Of a stretch of 64,000 nt of DNA, positions 20,396-31,108 are shown in pieces (the stretch's first letter is position 1; the number at the start of each line of letters is the position of its first letter). This stretch comes from Fusobacterium necrogenes. Its GTDB lineage: Bacteria > Fusobacteriota > Fusobacteriia > Fusobacteriales > Fusobacteriaceae. A model generated the notes under the pieces. It was not told the DNA's origin. It saw nothing but the letters and a program-made list of their open reading frames with translations, and ran no database searches. The position numbers and the translations under genes are program-made. Location: the NCBI RefSeq assembly GCF_900450765.1, contig NZ_UGGU01000003.1:1502854-1566853 (forward strand), read 5' to 3'.

Positions 20396-23300
20396 TTATG
20401 GATTAACATTATAACTTCCTTTCTGATGTGAAGTAGCTGCATTATATCCTGCTTTTGCAGGGATAATTATAGAGAATATTCCTCCCTTACTTGATTCATC
20501 AGTTACAACATGCTGGGTATTGTTAATATCATTCTTTATATCTGAAGTATCGCTCTTTTCTCCATTAATATTAACATCACCTTTTACAACTATATTTTCA
20601 ATACCTATAGCTGATTCAGTTACTACTTCTTTTTTAAGCTTATCAGCTATCTGTCCGGTAACACCTAGCTCTCCAGCTTGTCCTGCTGAAACAACTACAT
20701 CCGCTCCACCACTGTTACTTTTAGCAGTAACATCATCCAATATAATATTTCCTTCTACTTCTAGACTTCCTTTTTTACTTTCAGATCCTAATACAGACCC
20801 TTTCATATTAAGATTTCCATCAATTTTAGCATTAAGTTCATTTCCAGCTTTAATTCCAGAAACTATTGTAGTTTCAGCATCTTCATAAATATGTCCTCCA
20901 CCTACAGCTCCTGAAAAATTCCCACTAACAATAGTGTTTGATGTAACTTTTATTCCTAATCTAGTTCCTACACTTCCAAATTTTTTATCTTTGTCATGTA
21001 CATCATTTAAACTTTCTATATTTACATCACCATTTACTGCTAAACCAACATTATTAGTAGCTTCAATACTTCCTCCCTTGATATTTAAATCATCCTTAGC
21101 CTTAATAGTAATATCTTTAGCATTCAATTTAGATTGAATATTTTTACTATTATACTCATCAGTTGTATCAGCACTTACATGAGCCCCTAAATTTAGTCCT
21201 ACACCTGCTCCAGACATAGGATTAACACTTGCTGCTTGTCCAAATCTTGACTCTCCATCAGCAGTAATTTTAAAAGAATCTTCGGTAGATTTTGCTGCTT
21301 CAATAGTTATATCTCCAGCTGAATTTAAAGCTAACTCTTCTTCAGCAGTGATATCAACTCCTACTAATTCTATTCCATCACCAGTTGAAGTTAATGAAAT
21401 ATTCTTTCCTGACATACTAGAAATATTTTCTTCAGTTTGATTAACATCAGATTGCTTATAAACAAATCCAGCCTTTAAATAGTTTCCTAAACCAGCAGTA
21501 TCATTAAAAATCATAGTTGTTAAAGCTCCAACTGATTGTAAAACTCCAGTTGTAGGATCTAGCTCAGATCCATTTGATATCATACTTCCAAGTTTATTTG
21601 CAGCATCTACTATCGAACTCTCAAATGCAGTTGAATTTTCAAGATAGAAACTAAATCCATTTTCTTTTTGCTTATATGTATCTTCATACTTTGTAGTTAT
21701 AATCTTTCTAGCTACAACATCAATATTGTCAGTTGCAGAAAAATCTACTCCTCCTATATCAGTAGTATTACCAGAAGTAATATTAATATTTTTTCCAGAT
21801 ATTTTACTATTTTCCCAATTAACTTCTTCTGTAATACCATGATAATTTTCTAATTTTACTCCCATATTAAGATAAGCAGTAGGATCTAACATAGTTCCTC
21901 CTGAACCAGTAGGATATGTTGGTAATGGGGCTGTTGCTGAACCATCAACAGTTTCAATAGAGTAAGTTTTTTCTTCAAAATTGGCAGATGAGCCAGCTGC
22001 TCCAGCCCAACCAACAACATATAGTCCAGCTCCAAAGGAATCTACTTCTTCTTTTATCTCATTTTTACCAGCTTCAAATGTTACATTATTTCCTGCATCA
22101 AAATTAGCTTCTCCTTTTACCTCTACTTTTCCTCCAACTACTTTGATGTCATTTCCTGCACTTATATTTAAATCTCCATCACCAGTTATATTACTTCCTT
22201 TACTTAATGATGCTTCTTTACTTGTTTTTGTTGAACTACCTCCAAATACTTGATATACATCTTTTCTTGTACTTTCCTTTATCTCATCTCTTCCATCTAT
22301 TATATTTACATCATGTTTTGCTGAAATATTAGTGCTTCCATTTGAATTAATATTACTTCCTTTTATTGTCGCATCATGTCCAGCTGATATATATACATCT
22401 CCATTTGTATTTATATTTGATCCATGTGATAATGATGCATTAAAATCTTTTGATCTATATTCTGATGTTAATAACCCTCTTACTGTATCTAAAGTTCTTC
22501 CTGAGCTTGAAATATGTACTACATCAGCTGAATCTTCTACAGTAACATTATCTTCTGCGCTTATACTTATTGTATTTGATTTACTTTTCTCTGCAATCTT
22601 TTCATCTACATCATTTGTTGATAAATCGCTTCCCTTTATATTTACATTTTTTCCACTAATATTAATATTTGAACCTTTAACTTCTGTTCCATTTGAAAGA
22701 GCACTACTTCCTGATTCATTAGAATATCCTTTATCACTATATTCATGCTTATATTCAGAAGAGACAGTGTATATATCTTCTATATTAACATCGCCACCAG
22801 CATTAATATTAATACTTCCAGCATCTCCTGCTATAACATCTTTAGAATCTTTAGCAAAAAGTTCTTTATAATAATTTATATCTTTTACTACTTCTACATT
22901 TTCAACTACTTCATTTCCATTACCTTGACTAACATCTTGAGTAGTTGTTGCCTCTTGTGTATCATTAGTTCTAACTTCATATCCTGAAGCTGTTAACGAC
23001 CCACCTTTTATGTTAATATTATTTTTTGCATCTACTTGAATTCCATTATTAGCTTCTATACCTGCTTTATCAGAAATAATTTGATTTCCTTTTTCATCAA
23101 TTCCTAATGTAGACTCTATGTTGACATCATTTCCACTAACAATTACATTATCACCTTTGAGGCTACCACCTATCATATTAATATTACCAGTAGCATCTAC
23201 AGCAATATTTTTATCTGCGCTAATTCCTCCACTCATTCCACCAGAACTATTATTAGTAATATTTCCTGAAGATTTTATAATAACATTACCAGCAACATCA

Positions 23301-26300
23301 ATATTTCCATTAGTATTACTAAATGATGTATTGTCACTTATAAAGTCTCCTCCAGCTTTTATAGTTGAAGTTCCACCATTACCTTGATTTTGCGCTATAT
23401 CTATTCTACTATTTTTAGATAAATATAATTGTGGAGCTAAAACTTTTTGTCCGTTAACCTCTACCTCAACATACCATACTATATCATGCTCTAAGCTGTT
23501 AATTTGTTCTTGTGTTAAAGCTTTTCCGAGTTGAAGTCCAAGTGCAGTAGACACTTTTGCTGCATTATTAATAAGAGCTTGAATATCCTGTGCATTAATA
23601 TCTTTTACATAACCAAGTCCTTTTTGAATCATATCTTTAATTAATAAATAATCATAATATGCATCCCCTAGAACTGATGATGTTTTATTTTTATCATATC
23701 CTAATTGCTTAAAGAAATAATCAGAACCATAGAAATTATTAGGATCAATAAATTCTATATTAGTTTCAAATAAAGGCTCTCCAGGTTGTGGATCTCCTAC
23801 TACAGGTTTAAACAATCCATTTTCACCAGTTGGAACATCTATAAAGATTATAGGATTTACAGTTCCTGATACAGCTATTGTTCCTGCTAAGTTTCCTGTT
23901 TCAGCAGTTATAGTCACTCCATCTATAGTTATACTTCCAGTTGCTAATTCTACATCATGAGGATATTTTATACCATTCACTTCTTTGATATCGTTTATAT
24001 TTGCAATATTTACTCCTAAATTTCCTTCGATACCATCAACAACATTCTCTCCTATAGTGATATTTACGCTTTTGTTTCCTCCACTTTCTCCACCATTATT
24101 TACTAAACTTCCATCAGTGTGGGTAAAATTTCCTCCTGCTAATATTTGAGCATTTCCATTAGCTGCATAATATTTAAAATTAGCATCTAAATTCCATTTA
24201 TCTTGAGAAATAGGTTTACTCTTATCTTTCCAATCGCTACCAAGAACACTTGAAAGTGCCTTATTAAGTAGTTCATTATCATTTAAAGCTAAAGCTCTAT
24301 AATATGCTTCTCTTCCTTTTCCTAAGTATCCTTGAGTCAATGCATCATATAGACTTCCTTCAAAAGATACTCCAGAATTTCCATGCGCATTAGTTAAATA
24401 AAGTTTTGTTTGCCATGAAAGTTTAACTTTAATAAGTTTTAAAAGTTCTATTACATCAACTTCTTTATAAGATGTATTATTTTGAATATCCCCTTTTATA
24501 GTTATATCCTTAGCTGCTGCAATAGTACCAGATTCATTTAAAACTTTGGTTGTAGCTCCTGTATCACCAGTTATATTTATATTTCCTGCAGCTTCTATTG
24601 TTGCTTTATCTGTTACTACGCTATTATTTTCAATAACTGGTACCCAAACCTCTGTAGTATCTAAGTGATAATTGAAAGTATCATCCCATCTTACTGTATG
24701 TTTTGAATTTTCGGTTCCTACAACATCATATTTGATATCAACTTTACTCTTATTAAGAAGAACATCTGTTTTAATACTTAAATCTTTACCACTACTTATA
24801 GTTCCAGCATCATTTATAATAGCTTTAGCTTTTAGACTCATATCTCCTTTGCTCATAATAAGAGAGTTTAATTTTAAATATATTTTTTCAAGAGCTTCTA
24901 TAAGAAGATTTTGTCCAGCCCAAATAGTTGTACCTTCTTGATTTAAAACATTAGTAGCTTTTAAATTAACATCTTTATTTCCAACTATCATTCCTTCATT
25001 AACTATATCTCCAGAAGTTGATATAGTTATACTTCCAGGAGTTTGGAATTTTTTAACATTAATATCTCCAACAACATTTTCAAGAGTGATATCTCCATTA
25101 CTTATCATAGTACCAGCAACAGTATTAGCGCTTGAATTAGCAAAACTACTACGGAATCCACTACTTAAATTTTGTCTTGAAGAATCAAGCGAAACTCTTG
25201 TACTTTCACCAGTCATTAATGTACCTGTATTATTTAATGATCCTGTCTTTACATCTATATTTTTAGCTGAAAGCTCTCCAGTATTTGTGAAAGATTTAGA
25301 ATCTACTTTCAAATTATTTTCAGTCTGAACTTTACCAGCTAATGATACATCACTAGAAGAAGCTTCTATATCTATATTACCTTTAGCTTTTAACTCTTTC
25401 ATTGATTGAGTTATTCCATTTCCCAAATTAGATATACTTAATTCTGAATTTGATTGGATAGAGTTAGTATTAGAAAAAGAATTATCAACGGTTATTGAAA
25501 CTCCATTTCCAACAACTTCTCCACTATTTGAAAAGTTTTTAGATTTTAAACTTATTTTATCAGTTGAAGAAAGATCTCCGCTATTACTTATATCTTCAGA
25601 TACATTAGTTACTATTTTACCATTAGCAATCAATTTTCCAGCATTTGTAAGAGATGATCCTCCTATATTTATATCTCCATTTACATTAATATTTCCGTTA
25701 TTTAAAGTATTTCCATTAGCTACCTTTAATATTTCTCCAACTAATAGTTCTCCACTATTATTAACTCCTCCATTTATATTTAAGGATTTTCCTACAGATG
25801 CTGTAGCTCCTGATTTATTCGAGAAGTTTCCTGTCAGATTTAAGCCTCCTCCAGTTTCTAATTTACCAGAGTTTTCTAACTTAGAAGAAGTAACATCTAC
25901 ATTACTTCCAACACTTAAATTGTGTGAATTAAAATCCCCAGATATATTTGCGCTTAAGTTCTCCTTAATTGTTAAATCTTTTGAACTAAAACTCTTACCC
26001 TTAACATCTAAGTTCTTTCCTACTGACATTACTCCATTATTTTTAATTGAATCTTCTGATTTTAAACTTACATCACCTTTAGTTATTACTATTCCATTAT
26101 TTTCTAAAGTTGTTTTAGTTGTTATTGCTAAAGTTTCTCCTTCTATCACACCTAAATCAGAAAAAGCTGCTATCTTAGCTTTTAATTCTGCTAATTCTTC
26201 CGCGCTTAAATTTTCTGAATTTAACTTTTGTAATAACTCTAAATACTCTTTTATTTTTTCTTCATTTCCATTAGAAACAAAACTATCACCACTGATTATA

Positions 26301-28660
26301 ATTTTCTTCCCAGCAGTTATTCTTTGAGTATTCACTATTTTTCCAAGAGCTTCAATTAAAAGATTATCTCCAGCTTGTAATACCCCTGAATTAATAACGC
26401 TACCAGTTTCTAGAGTAAGATCTTTTTGTGAAGTAACAACTCCTTTATTTTCAAAAGACTCTTTTGTAGTTATTTTAACATTATCTCCAGATAATACTCC
26501 AAGCATTCCTGTTTTAGATAAGATATCTTTTAAATTATTTAATTTATTTTTAACCTCTTCTAATCCACTTAAAGTAGCTTTTAATTCTGCAAGTTGCGCT
26601 GGATCTTTTTCAGCTGCTATTTTCTTATTTAACTCTGATATAGAATTTTCTACTTTTGTTAACTCCTCCTCAGAATATTGATATAGAGCTCCTAAATATT
26701 TCTCTATCTCTTCTGAGCTTCCAGCATTGAGAAGTTCTTTAACATTTATAACTAAATCTTTTACAGCCGTTATATGTCCCGCATTTAAAAATTTACCTTG
26801 TACAGCCTGAATTAATATAGAATCTGCACCTAGTTTTCCTGTATTTGTTAGATTATTTGCGCTTATTAACTTAAGATCTTTTGTAGCTAATATCTCTCCA
26901 TTATTAACTAGTTCTCCAACAGTAGTAGTTAGAATAATATTTCCATCACTAGCAATAACTTTTCCATTTAAAGCATTTATAAGTTCTTGAGCAGTGATAG
27001 TTATATCTTTTGCTGATATATTTCCATAGTTTTCAAATTTTCCTTTTAAAACTTCAATTTTTAATTTTCCATTAGGATCTACTACCTCATTTAACTCTTT
27101 TTTATTTTCTCTAATCTCTCCTTTGTTAACAAAAGAAGAATTAGCTGTTAACTCAAGATCACTTCCTTTTAATAAAGCATTCTTTTCATTTAATAAGCTT
27201 TCAGCAGTAATAGTTAATTTTCCATCTGCAGAAATAATTCCTTTATTTACTAATTCTTTAGTAAATATTTCTACATCTTTACCTATTATTCCTGTACTTA
27301 CCCATGTAATCTCTTCTGAAGAATAAACTTTTCCACTTTCAATATCTTTTACTTGAAGTGATCCATCACTATTTGATACTATTACTAACTTATTAGAATC
27401 AACTCCTGATACTGTAGGAATTAGTACTCCTTGTACATCTAACTTCTCTGAAAGCTTTAAAGTTATAGAATTTTTACTTATCAATCTAGCAGAAGTCTTA
27501 TCTTGTAGAGTTAATCCTTTAGCAGAAATAACTATATTTCCTCCAGTAGATTGAACAGCTGATCTTATAGTTCCATTTCCTTCTAATTCAAGAGTAATAT
27601 CATTCCCTGCTGAAATAGAATTAATTTGATCTTTTCCAGCAACTTTTATGATTCCACCTTTTGTTTCTAGATCTTTTCCTTTGAGTTTTACACCTTTCTT
27701 CGCGTTAAGTGTAGCTACTGAAATATTTCCATTAGCTTCAATCGCTATATCACCTTCACTAAATATAGCTCCTTCATGTTTTACTCCAAGTCCTTGATCA
27801 GTACTGATAAGTCTAATATTTCTTCCATACATAGCACCTAATCCAGTAGCATATATACCATACTTATCTTGTTTACTATCAGAAGAAGATTTTATAATAG
27901 GATTACTAAAATCTCCCTTCTTTAATTCAATTTTATTTTGTCCTGCGATTAAAGTAATATCAGGAGTTTTTTCTTCCTTTATAGCAGATATTTCGTTGTG
28001 TATCTCAATACTTCTTGCCAAAACATTGAAATAATCTCCACTAGTTCCAACTCCATTTAAAAGAACATTTCCTTTTTGTACATCAAAATTAATATTAGAG
28101 TCATCCTTTAGAACTTTACCAGTACTTAAAGTAACTCCATTAGTATTAATAAAGGTAGCTCCATTGACATTTATTCCATTTTCATTAGCAAGTATGAAAT
28201 CAGCTCTTTTACCAAAAACTTCAATGGTTCCATCTATATTAGATACTTTATTTCCACTAACTTCATTCAAAATAGTAGTAGCGCTACTATTTAAGTTAGG
28301 GTTTTTAGTTACATACCCACCAATTTGTGAGACTCCATGCTCAGTACTATTGTTAAATATAAGCCCATTCCCTGCACCGACACTTAAATCAGTAAATTTG
28401 TTGTGAGAAATCCCATTTTTATCAGGATTAACAATATTAACAACATCTGTTCCATTAGCAGAATTTCCTAAAGTTGGAGCATTGTTTCCCTGAACAGGAA
28501 TAACAGTGTTTCTAGCTCTCAAATCTCTAGCTAAAATAACTTCTTCAGTAGTCCCCAATCCCCCAGTAATTAAAAAACTGACAACCAAAGCTAATGTGAT
28601 ACTTTTTTTGCCCTTAAGATTGCGTTTTAAAACTTTTTCCGACAGTTTAAAATCTTTCAT
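20396..28660 (-). CDS. Filamentous-haemagglutinin-type two-partner-secretion exoprotein (2754 aa)
   Basis: A very large TpsA-type surface/secreted protein. A long signal peptide (basic start, then ITLALVVSFLITGGLG, likely cleavage before RDLRAR) precedes the TPS domain at about residues 45-290, with KNPNLNSSATTILNEVSGN and ADFILANENGINVNG matching the NPNL and NPNG-like motifs recognised by TpsB transporters. Next comes a long beta-helix of degenerate repeats of the form SGDNVKITTKESFENKGVV. Two charged helical insertions occur at about 650-720 (SEEELTKVENSISELNKKIA) and 798-836. A middle domain with many aromatics lies at about 1390-1750, followed by more beta-helix repeats rich in GSNIN and GHDATIKGS. 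The C-terminus (SYNVNP) has no VENN motif or recognisable toxin tip. No TpsB gene is in the window. The likely role is adhesion. Confidence 0.9.
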   Translation of the reverse strand: MKDFKLSEKVLKRNLKGKKSITLALVVSFLITGGLGTTEEVILARDLRARNTVIPVQGNNAPTLGNSANGTDVVNIVNPDKNGISHNKFTDLSVGAGNGLIFNNSTEHGVSQIGGYVTKNPNLNSSATTILNEVSGNKVSNIDGTIEVFGKRADFILANENGINVNGATFINTNGVTLSTGKVLKDDSNINFDVQKGNVLLNGVGTSGDYFNVLARSIEIHNEISAIKEEKTPDITLIAGQNKIELKKGDFSNPIIKSSSDSKQDKYGIYATGLGAMYGRNIRLISTDQGLGVKHEGAIFSEGDIAIEANGNISVATLNAKKGVKLKGKDLETKGGIIKVAGKDQINSISAGNDITLELEGNGTIRSAVQSTGGNIVISAKGLTLQDKTSARLISKNSITLKLSEKLDVQGVLIPTVSGVDSNKLVIVSNSDGSLQVKDIESGKVYSSEEITWVSTGIIGKDVEIFTKELVNKGIISADGKLTITAESLLNEKNALLKGSDLELTANSSFVNKGEIRENKKELNEVVDPNGKLKIEVLKGKFENYGNISAKDITITAQELINALNGKVIASDGNIILTTTVGELVNNGEILATKDLKLISANNLTNTGKLGADSILIQAVQGKFLNAGHITAVKDLVINVKELLNAGSSEEIEKYLGALYQYSEEELTKVENSISELNKKIAAEKDPAQLAELKATLSGLEEVKNKLNNLKDILSKTGMLGVLSGDNVKITTKESFENKGVVTSQKDLTLETGSVINSGVLQAGDNLLIEALGKIVNTQRITAGKKIIISGDSFVSNGNEEKIKEYLELLQKLNSENLSAEELAELKAKIAAFSDLGVIEGETLAITTKTTLENNGIVITKGDVSLKSEDSIKNNGVMSVGKNLDVKGKSFSSKDLTIKENLSANISGDFNSHNLSVGSNVDVTSSKLENSGKLETGGGLNLTGNFSNKSGATASVGKSLNINGGVNNSGELLVGEILKVANGNTLNNGNINVNGDINIGGSSLTNAGKLIANGKIVTNVSEDISNSGDLSSTDKISLKSKNFSNSGEVVGNGVSITVDNSFSNTNSIQSNSELSISNLGNGITQSMKELKAKGNIDIEASSSDVSLAGKVQTENNLKVDSKSFTNTGELSAKNIDVKTGSLNNTGTLMTGESTRVSLDSSRQNLSSGFRSSFANSSANTVAGTMISNGDITLENVVGDINVKKFQTPGSITISTSGDIVNEGMIVGNKDVNLKATNVLNQEGTTIWAGQNLLIEALEKIYLKLNSLIMSKGDMSLKAKAIINDAGTISSGKDLSIKTDVLLNKSKVDIKYDVVGTENSKHTVRWDDTFNYHLDTTEVWVPVIENNSVVTDKATIEAAGNINITGDTGATTKVLNESGTIAAAKDITIKGDIQNNTSYKEVDVIELLKLIKVKLSWQTKLYLTNAHGNSGVSFEGSLYDALTQGYLGKGREAYYRALALNDNELLNKALSSVLGSDWKDKSKPISQDKWNLDANFKYYAANGNAQILAGGNFTHTDGSLVNNGGESGGNKSVNITIGENVVDGIEGNLGVNIANINDIKEVNGIKYPHDVELATGSITIDGVTITAETGNLAGTIAVSGTVNPIIFIDVPTGENGLFKPVVGDPQPGEPLFETNIEFIDPNNFYGSDYFFKQLGYDKNKTSSVLGDAYYDYLLIKDMIQKGLGYVKDINAQDIQALINNAAKVSTALGLQLGKALTQEQINSLEHDIVWYVEVEVNGQKVLAPQLYLSKNSRIDIAQNQGNGGTSTIKAGGDFISDNTSFSNTNGNIDVAGNVIIKSSGNITNNSSGGMSGGISADKNIAVDATGNINMIGGSLKGDNVIVSGNDVNIESTLGIDEKGNQIISDKAGIEANNGIQVDAKNNINIKGGSLTASGYEVRTNDTQEATTTQDVSQGNGNEVVENVEVVKDINYYKELFAKDSKDVIAGDAGSININAGGDVNIEDIYTVSSEYKHEYSDKGYSNESGSSALSNGTEVKGSNINISGKNVNIKGSDLSTNDVDEKIAEKSKSNTISISAEDNVTVEDSADVVHISSSGRTLDTVRGLLTSEYRSKDFNASLSHGSNINTNGDVYISAGHDATIKGSNINSNGSTNISAKHDVNIIDGRDEIKESTRKDVYQVFGGSSTKTSKEASLSKGSNITGDGDLNISAGNDIKVVGGKVEVKGEANFDAGNNVTFEAGKNEIKEEVDSFGAGLYVVGWAGAAGSSANFEEKTYSIETVDGSATAPLPTYPTGSGGTMLDPTAYLNMGVKLENYHGITEEVNWENSKISGKNINITSGNTTDIGGVDFSATDNIDVVARKIITTKYEDTYKQKENGFSFYLENSTAFESSIVDAANKLGSMISNGSELDPTTGVLQSVGALTTMIFNDTAGLGNYLKAGFVYKQSDVNQTEENISSMSGKNISLTSTGDGIELVGVDITAEEELALNSAGDITIEAAKSTEDSFKITADGESRFGQAASVNPMSGAGVGLNLGAHVSADTTDEYNSKNIQSKLNAKDITIKAKDDLNIKGGSIEATNNVGLAVNGDVNIESLNDVHDKDKKFGSVGTRLGIKVTSNTIVSGNFSGAVGGGHIYEDAETTIVSGIKAGNELNAKIDGNLNMKGSVLGSESKKGSLEVEGNIILDDVTAKSNSGGADVVVSAGQAGELGVTGQIADKLKKEVVTESAIGIENIVVKGDVNINGEKSDTSDIKNDINNTQHVVTDESSKGGIFSIIIPAKAGYNAATSHQKGSYNVNP

Positions 28661-29171
28661 CTTATCACCTACCTTCTAATATGAATAATTTACGAAATAG
28701 CAACTAAAACGATAATCATATAATATTGTCCCATGCAAAATATTCCTTAATTAAAAATATTTTAGAATAGAATAAGACATCCGATATAAATATACATTTT
28801 CATTATAAACACATCCTAAATTATACATTTTTATTATGATTACATTTTAAAATATTGATTAAAAAATTTTTTCCTATTTCAGATTAAAATATCATATAAT
28901 CTTACTCTAAATATGAATTATTGCATCTTTATTTTTTTAAATAATAGTTTTTTATTAAATATTAATTTTTAACCTCAAAATTATTCCTCCTAATTAAAAC
29001 TTTTACCTTTTTTTATATTTATATCTCCCAAAATAGAACTCTATAGTTATTTTTTATAGAAAAAAAGAAGAAAGCTTTATTATAAATCATCTCAAAATGA
29101 TCCCTACACTAAAAACTTTCTCCCATTTTTATAAATTTATTTTTTGTTAAAAAAGTATCATCTCTAAATCC
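28661..29171. other. AT-rich intergenic region between the exoprotein gene and rny
   Basis: About 510 bases of very AT-rich sequence with no supported gene. It should contain the exoprotein promoter (transcribed leftward from near 28700-28760) and the end of the rny transcript. I found no confident -35/-10 pair and only a weak hairpin near 29087-29102 (ATCAT/ATGAT) after rny. The exoprotein start has a GGTAGGTGATAAG leader that can serve as ribosome-binding site. Confidence 0.6.
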
Positions 29172-30737
29172 TTATTTAGCATAATCTACTGCTCTAGTCT
29201 CTCTTACTATTGTAACTTTTATTTGTCCAGGATACTGCATAGACTCTTCTATCTTTTTAGCTACCTCTCTTGCCATTTTCGTAGCCTCATCGTCAGTCAT
29301 CGCTTCAGGATTTACTATTATTCTAAGTTCTCTTCCTGCTTGAATAGCGAATGAAGATTCAACTCCTGAGAATGAATTAGCTATTTCTTCAAGACTTTCT
29401 AATCTTTTTAAATAAGCTGTTAAAGTTTCTCTTCTTGCTCCAGGTCTTGAAGCTGATACTGCATCAGCAGCTTGAACTAGTATTGCCTCTACAGTTTCGA
29501 ACTCTACTTCATTATGGTGTGCCATTACTGCATTTATAACTTCTGGTTTCTCTCCAAACTTTTTCAAAAACTCTCCGCCAATCAATGCATGTGAAACCTC
29601 TATATCACTTTCTAAGACTTTACCAACATCATGCAATAATCCAGCTCTTTTAGCTAATTCAGTATCTGCTCCTAATTCCGCAGCTAAATTAGCTGCAAGT
29701 TTTGCTACTTCTATAGAATGAGTTAATACATTTTGTCCATAACTTGTTCTGAATTTTAATCTTCCTAAAATCTTTATTATTTCTGGATGCATTCCAGGAA
29801 TACCTAATTCTATTAAAGCTCCTTCCCCTGCATCAATTATCTCTTTTTCTATCTCTTTTCTAGCTTTGTTTACTACCTCTTCTATTTTTCCTGGATGTAT
29901 TCTTCCATCTGTTACAAGCTTTTCAATAGTAAGTCTAGCTATTTCTCTTTTTACTCCATCAAAACTTGAAAGAACTACTGCTTCTGGAGTATCATCTATA
30001 ATTATATCTACTCCCGTAAGTGCCTCAATAGCTCTTATATTTCTTCCCTCTCTACCTATAATTCTCCCTTTCATTTCATCATTAGGCAAATTTACAACTG
30101 ATACAGTTGCATCTACTACATACTCAGCTGAAGCCTTTCCAATGGCAGTTGATAATATTCTCTTAGATATTCTATCTTTTTCATCTTCAAGCTTATTTTC
30201 AAACTCTCTAATTGCTACAGCTGTTTCATGTGTTAAATCATCTCTTAATTTCGCTATTAAAATTTCTTTAGCTTCATTCTTAGAAAGTCCAGAGATTCTC
30301 TCTAATTCATCTTCCTGCTTCAATTTTATAGCTTCTATTTCGTCTTTTTTTGCTTCTAATTCTTCAGTTGTTTTTTCTAGTTCTTGACTTTTTAATTCTA
30401 ACTTTTCTATTTTACTATCTAATGTTTCTTCCTTTTTAGTTAACCTCGCTTCTTTTTGTAAAAGCTCATTTTTAGCATTTTTTATTTCTTTTTCTGCTTC
30501 TTCTTTTATCAAATATGCATGTTCTTTAGCCTTTAACTCTATCTCTTTCCCTTTAGCATTTGCATCTTTTTCTGCATTCTCTATTATTTCTTTAGCTTTT
30601 ATTTTAGATTTTGTTATCTCATCCTCTAAATCATTTAACTCATTTATTTTTTTATCTATAACAGACTTTTTATATAGTATGGCAAATACTATTCCTAGTC
30701 CAATTACTATCAAACCTATACCTAATATTATACTCAT
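29172..30737 (-). CDS. rny: Ribonuclease Y
   Basis: A 521-residue membrane-anchored endoribonuclease that starts mRNA turnover in many Firmicutes and Fusobacteria. A single N-terminal membrane helix (IILGIGLIVIGLGIVFAILY) is followed by a long charged coiled coil to about residue 190, a KH domain (GRIIGREGRNIRAIEALTGV) and an HD domain with AGLLHDVGKVLESD and VMAHHNEVE. Length and domain order are standard. It is the last gene of the run lipoprotein-RsbW-STAS-rny, 20 bases after the STAS gene. Confidence 0.97.
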   Translation of the reverse strand: MSIILGIGLIVIGLGIVFAILYKKSVIDKKINELNDLEDEITKSKIKAKEIIENAEKDANAKGKEIELKAKEHAYLIKEEAEKEIKNAKNELLQKEARLTKKEETLDSKIEKLELKSQELEKTTEELEAKKDEIEAIKLKQEDELERISGLSKNEAKEILIAKLRDDLTHETAVAIREFENKLEDEKDRISKRILSTAIGKASAEYVVDATVSVVNLPNDEMKGRIIGREGRNIRAIEALTGVDIIIDDTPEAVVLSSFDGVKREIARLTIEKLVTDGRIHPGKIEEVVNKARKEIEKEIIDAGEGALIELGIPGMHPEIIKILGRLKFRTSYGQNVLTHSIEVAKLAANLAAELGADTELAKRAGLLHDVGKVLESDIEVSHALIGGEFLKKFGEKPEVINAVMAHHNEVEFETVEAILVQAADAVSASRPGARRETLTAYLKRLESLEEIANSFSGVESSFAIQAGRELRIIVNPEAMTDDEATKMAREVAKKIEESMQYPGQIKVTIVRETRAVDYAK

Positions 30738-30757
30738 AATTATTTCCTTTCTACATT

Positions 30758-31105
30758 TTATTTAAAGCTATTTACAGCTTCCTCTTCCGTCTCATATATC
30801 TCAAATATTTCATCTAATCCTATCATTTCAAATATTGTTTTGATATGCTCATTTAATTTTATCAATTTTATATCTCCTCCCATCTCCTTTACTACCTTCA
30901 ACTTTCCTCTCAATATTCCCATAGCTAAACTGTTGATGTGAGTAACTTCTTCAAAATCAATAATAAACTTTATACAATCTGCTTCTACTAATTTTGTAAT
31001 CCTTTCTTTTAATTTTGGTGCTACTAAAGCATCTAATTCCCCTATTACTTTTAACTCCTTAACTCCTTCTAAATTTTTTTCAAGTATTTCAAAATTATTT
31101 ATCAT
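30758..31105 (-). CDS. Anti-sigma factor antagonist (STAS domain)
   Basis: A 115-residue single STAS-domain protein of the SpoIIAA/RsbV kind. The pattern ELKVIGELDALVAPKLKERI followed by KFIIDFEEVTHINSLAMGIL includes the Ser of the usual phosphorylated position (INS). It starts three bases after the end of the RsbW-like kinase gene. By family, the kinase phosphorylates the antagonist and so controls which partner it binds. No sigma factor or PP2C phosphatase is adjacent, so the target is not visible here. Confidence 0.88.
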   Translation of the reverse strand: MINNFEILEKNLEGVKELKVIGELDALVAPKLKERITKLVEADCIKFIIDFEEVTHINSLAMGILRGKLKVVKEMGGDIKLIKLNEHIKTIFEMIGLDEIFEIYETEEEAVNSFK

Positions 31106-31108
31106 CTT

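Noticed and set aside
20396-20700. CDI toxin C-terminus and immunity gene for the exoprotein
   Set aside because: No VENN motif, no change of composition at the C-terminus, and no small gene between the stop and the shared terminator.
22332-22871. 179-codon plus-strand open frame inside the exoprotein gene
   Set aside because: Antisense of beta-helix repeats gives long Pro/Ser/Leu-rich frames; several others occur along the same gene and none has a start context.
28661-29171. Small RNA or CRISPR-like repeats in the gap before the exoprotein gene
   Set aside because: Sequence is AT-rich without regular repeats, a strong terminator or a convincing promoter.
29866-30387. 173-codon plus-strand open frame opposite rny
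   Set aside because: Antisense shadow of the RNase Y coiled coil and KH domain; Ser/Phe-rich translation typical of such shadows.
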